From: Nocardioides sp.
Lineage (GTDB): Bacteria; Actinomycetota; Actinomycetes; Propionibacteriales; Nocardioidaceae
Direction: 5' to 3'
NCBI GenBank assembly: GCA_029264225.1
Contig: JARICB010000272.1
Location: 1 to 5,512, forward strand
Length of the DNA: 5,512 nt
Shown here: positions 5,266-5,512 of the stretch, piece after piece
How the letters are laid out: each line of letters starts with the position of its first letter
Position numbering within the stretch: position 1 is the first letter of the stretch
Notes under the pieces: generated by a model
Databases searched by the model: none
What the model saw: only the letters and a program-made list of their open reading frames with translations
Told to the model about the DNA's origin: nothing
Position numbers and translations under genes: made by a program

Positions 5266-5512
5266 ATGTCTCGCCGTCTCCCCGTTCTCCTCGCCGCCCT
5301 CGCACTCCTCGCCTCCGGGGGTGTCGCCGGCGCCCAGGCAGGCACGGCGCTCGAGGCGCCGCCCGTCACCGCAGCAACCGTCGCCCCGCGTCTGGCACCC
5401 GTTGCAGTGGCGGACAGCGTCGTTGCGATCTCCCTCGACGGACTCAACCCACAGGCGCTGCGACGACTCGGCAAGGCCCGCACCCCCCACTTGCACCGAC
5501 TGATCCGACAGG
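5266..5512 (+). CDS. Secreted alkaline phosphatase superfamily protein (type I phosphodiesterase/nucleotide pyrophosphatase-like), N-terminus, 3' end outside window
   Basis: Only 82 codons are visible. Residues 1-25 form a classical Sec signal peptide: SRR, a hydrophobic core from about 5 to 16, then small residues with likely cleavage after AQA (23-25) or AGA (21-23). An Ala/Pro/Val-rich linker (26-50) leads to SVVAISLDGLNPQALRRLG (51-69) and RTPHLHRLI (72-80). The VxISLDG strand with D58 matches the first metal-binding Asp of the alkaline phosphatase superfamily, and TPHLHRLI matches the helix that precedes the nucleophile loop. The nucleophile and remaining ligands lie beyond the window, so substrate class (nucleotide, phosphodiester, phosphonate) cannot be settled. 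The ATG at 5266 was chosen over the out-of-frame ATG at 5261 because it gives the signal peptide and the family motif. Confidence 0.82.
   Translation, partial: MSRRLPVLLAALALLASGGVAGAQAGTALEAPPVTAATVAPRLAPVAVADSVVAISLDGLNPQALRRLGKARTPHLHRLIRQ

Noticed and set aside
5185..5503. Frames overlapping the phosphatase start (5261-5503 plus; 5185-5496 and 5253-5483 minus)
   Set aside because: Low-complexity translations; the frame from 5266 has a signal peptide and a recognised metal-site strand and stays open to the window end.

Overview
The window is gene-dense, high-GC DNA from an actinomycete. Short gaps, GTG/ATG starts, ATGA stop-start overlaps and protein similarity suggest a Nocardioides-like member of the Propionibacteriales, but genus is a guess from impression, not a search. 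Seven protein genes are seen, two of them cut by the window edges. No RNA genes, insertion sequences, CRISPR arrays or attachment sites were found. No stretch over 300 bases lacks a gene; the three real gaps are 58, 62 and 90 bp.

Layout from left to right: (1) 1-430, plus strand, C-terminal part of a bile acid:sodium symporter family (BASS) membrane protein; (2) 394-1017, minus, non-canonical purine NTP pyrophosphatase (rdgB), overlapping the symporter gene tail-to-tail by 37 bp; (3) 1014-1751, minus, RNase PH (rph); (4) 1810-2628, minus, ABC-2 type permease; (5) 2625-3542, minus, its ATPase; (6) 3605-4366, minus, a metallo-beta-lactamase-fold hydrolase resembling M. tuberculosis Rv1339; (7) 4363-5175, minus, glutamate racemase (murI, GTG start); (8) 5266-5512, plus, the N-terminus of a secreted alkaline-phosphatase-superfamily protein that runs off the end.

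The minus-strand block reads murI - MBL hydrolase // ABC ATPase - permease // rph - rdgB. The same core order (murI, Rv1339, rphA, Rv1341) occurs in M. tuberculosis, so the two-gene ABC exporter looks like a cassette placed in the middle of an otherwise conserved housekeeping cluster. Each pair is joined by a 4-bp ATGA overlap, and each pair has its own candidate promoter.

The most consistent signal is in translation starts. The second gene of each pair has a strong Shine-Dalgarno sequence (GGAGG, AAGGAG, AGGAGG). The four genes that begin a transcription unit have no such sequence. Instead each has a TANNNT -10-like hexamer ending 5-6 nt before the start codon, the arrangement expected for leaderless mRNAs. 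A second notable spot is 3557-3615, where three perfect palindromes lie around the MBL stop codon and the ABC promoter. Apart from these the genes are ordinary; I do not see a clearly new biological system.
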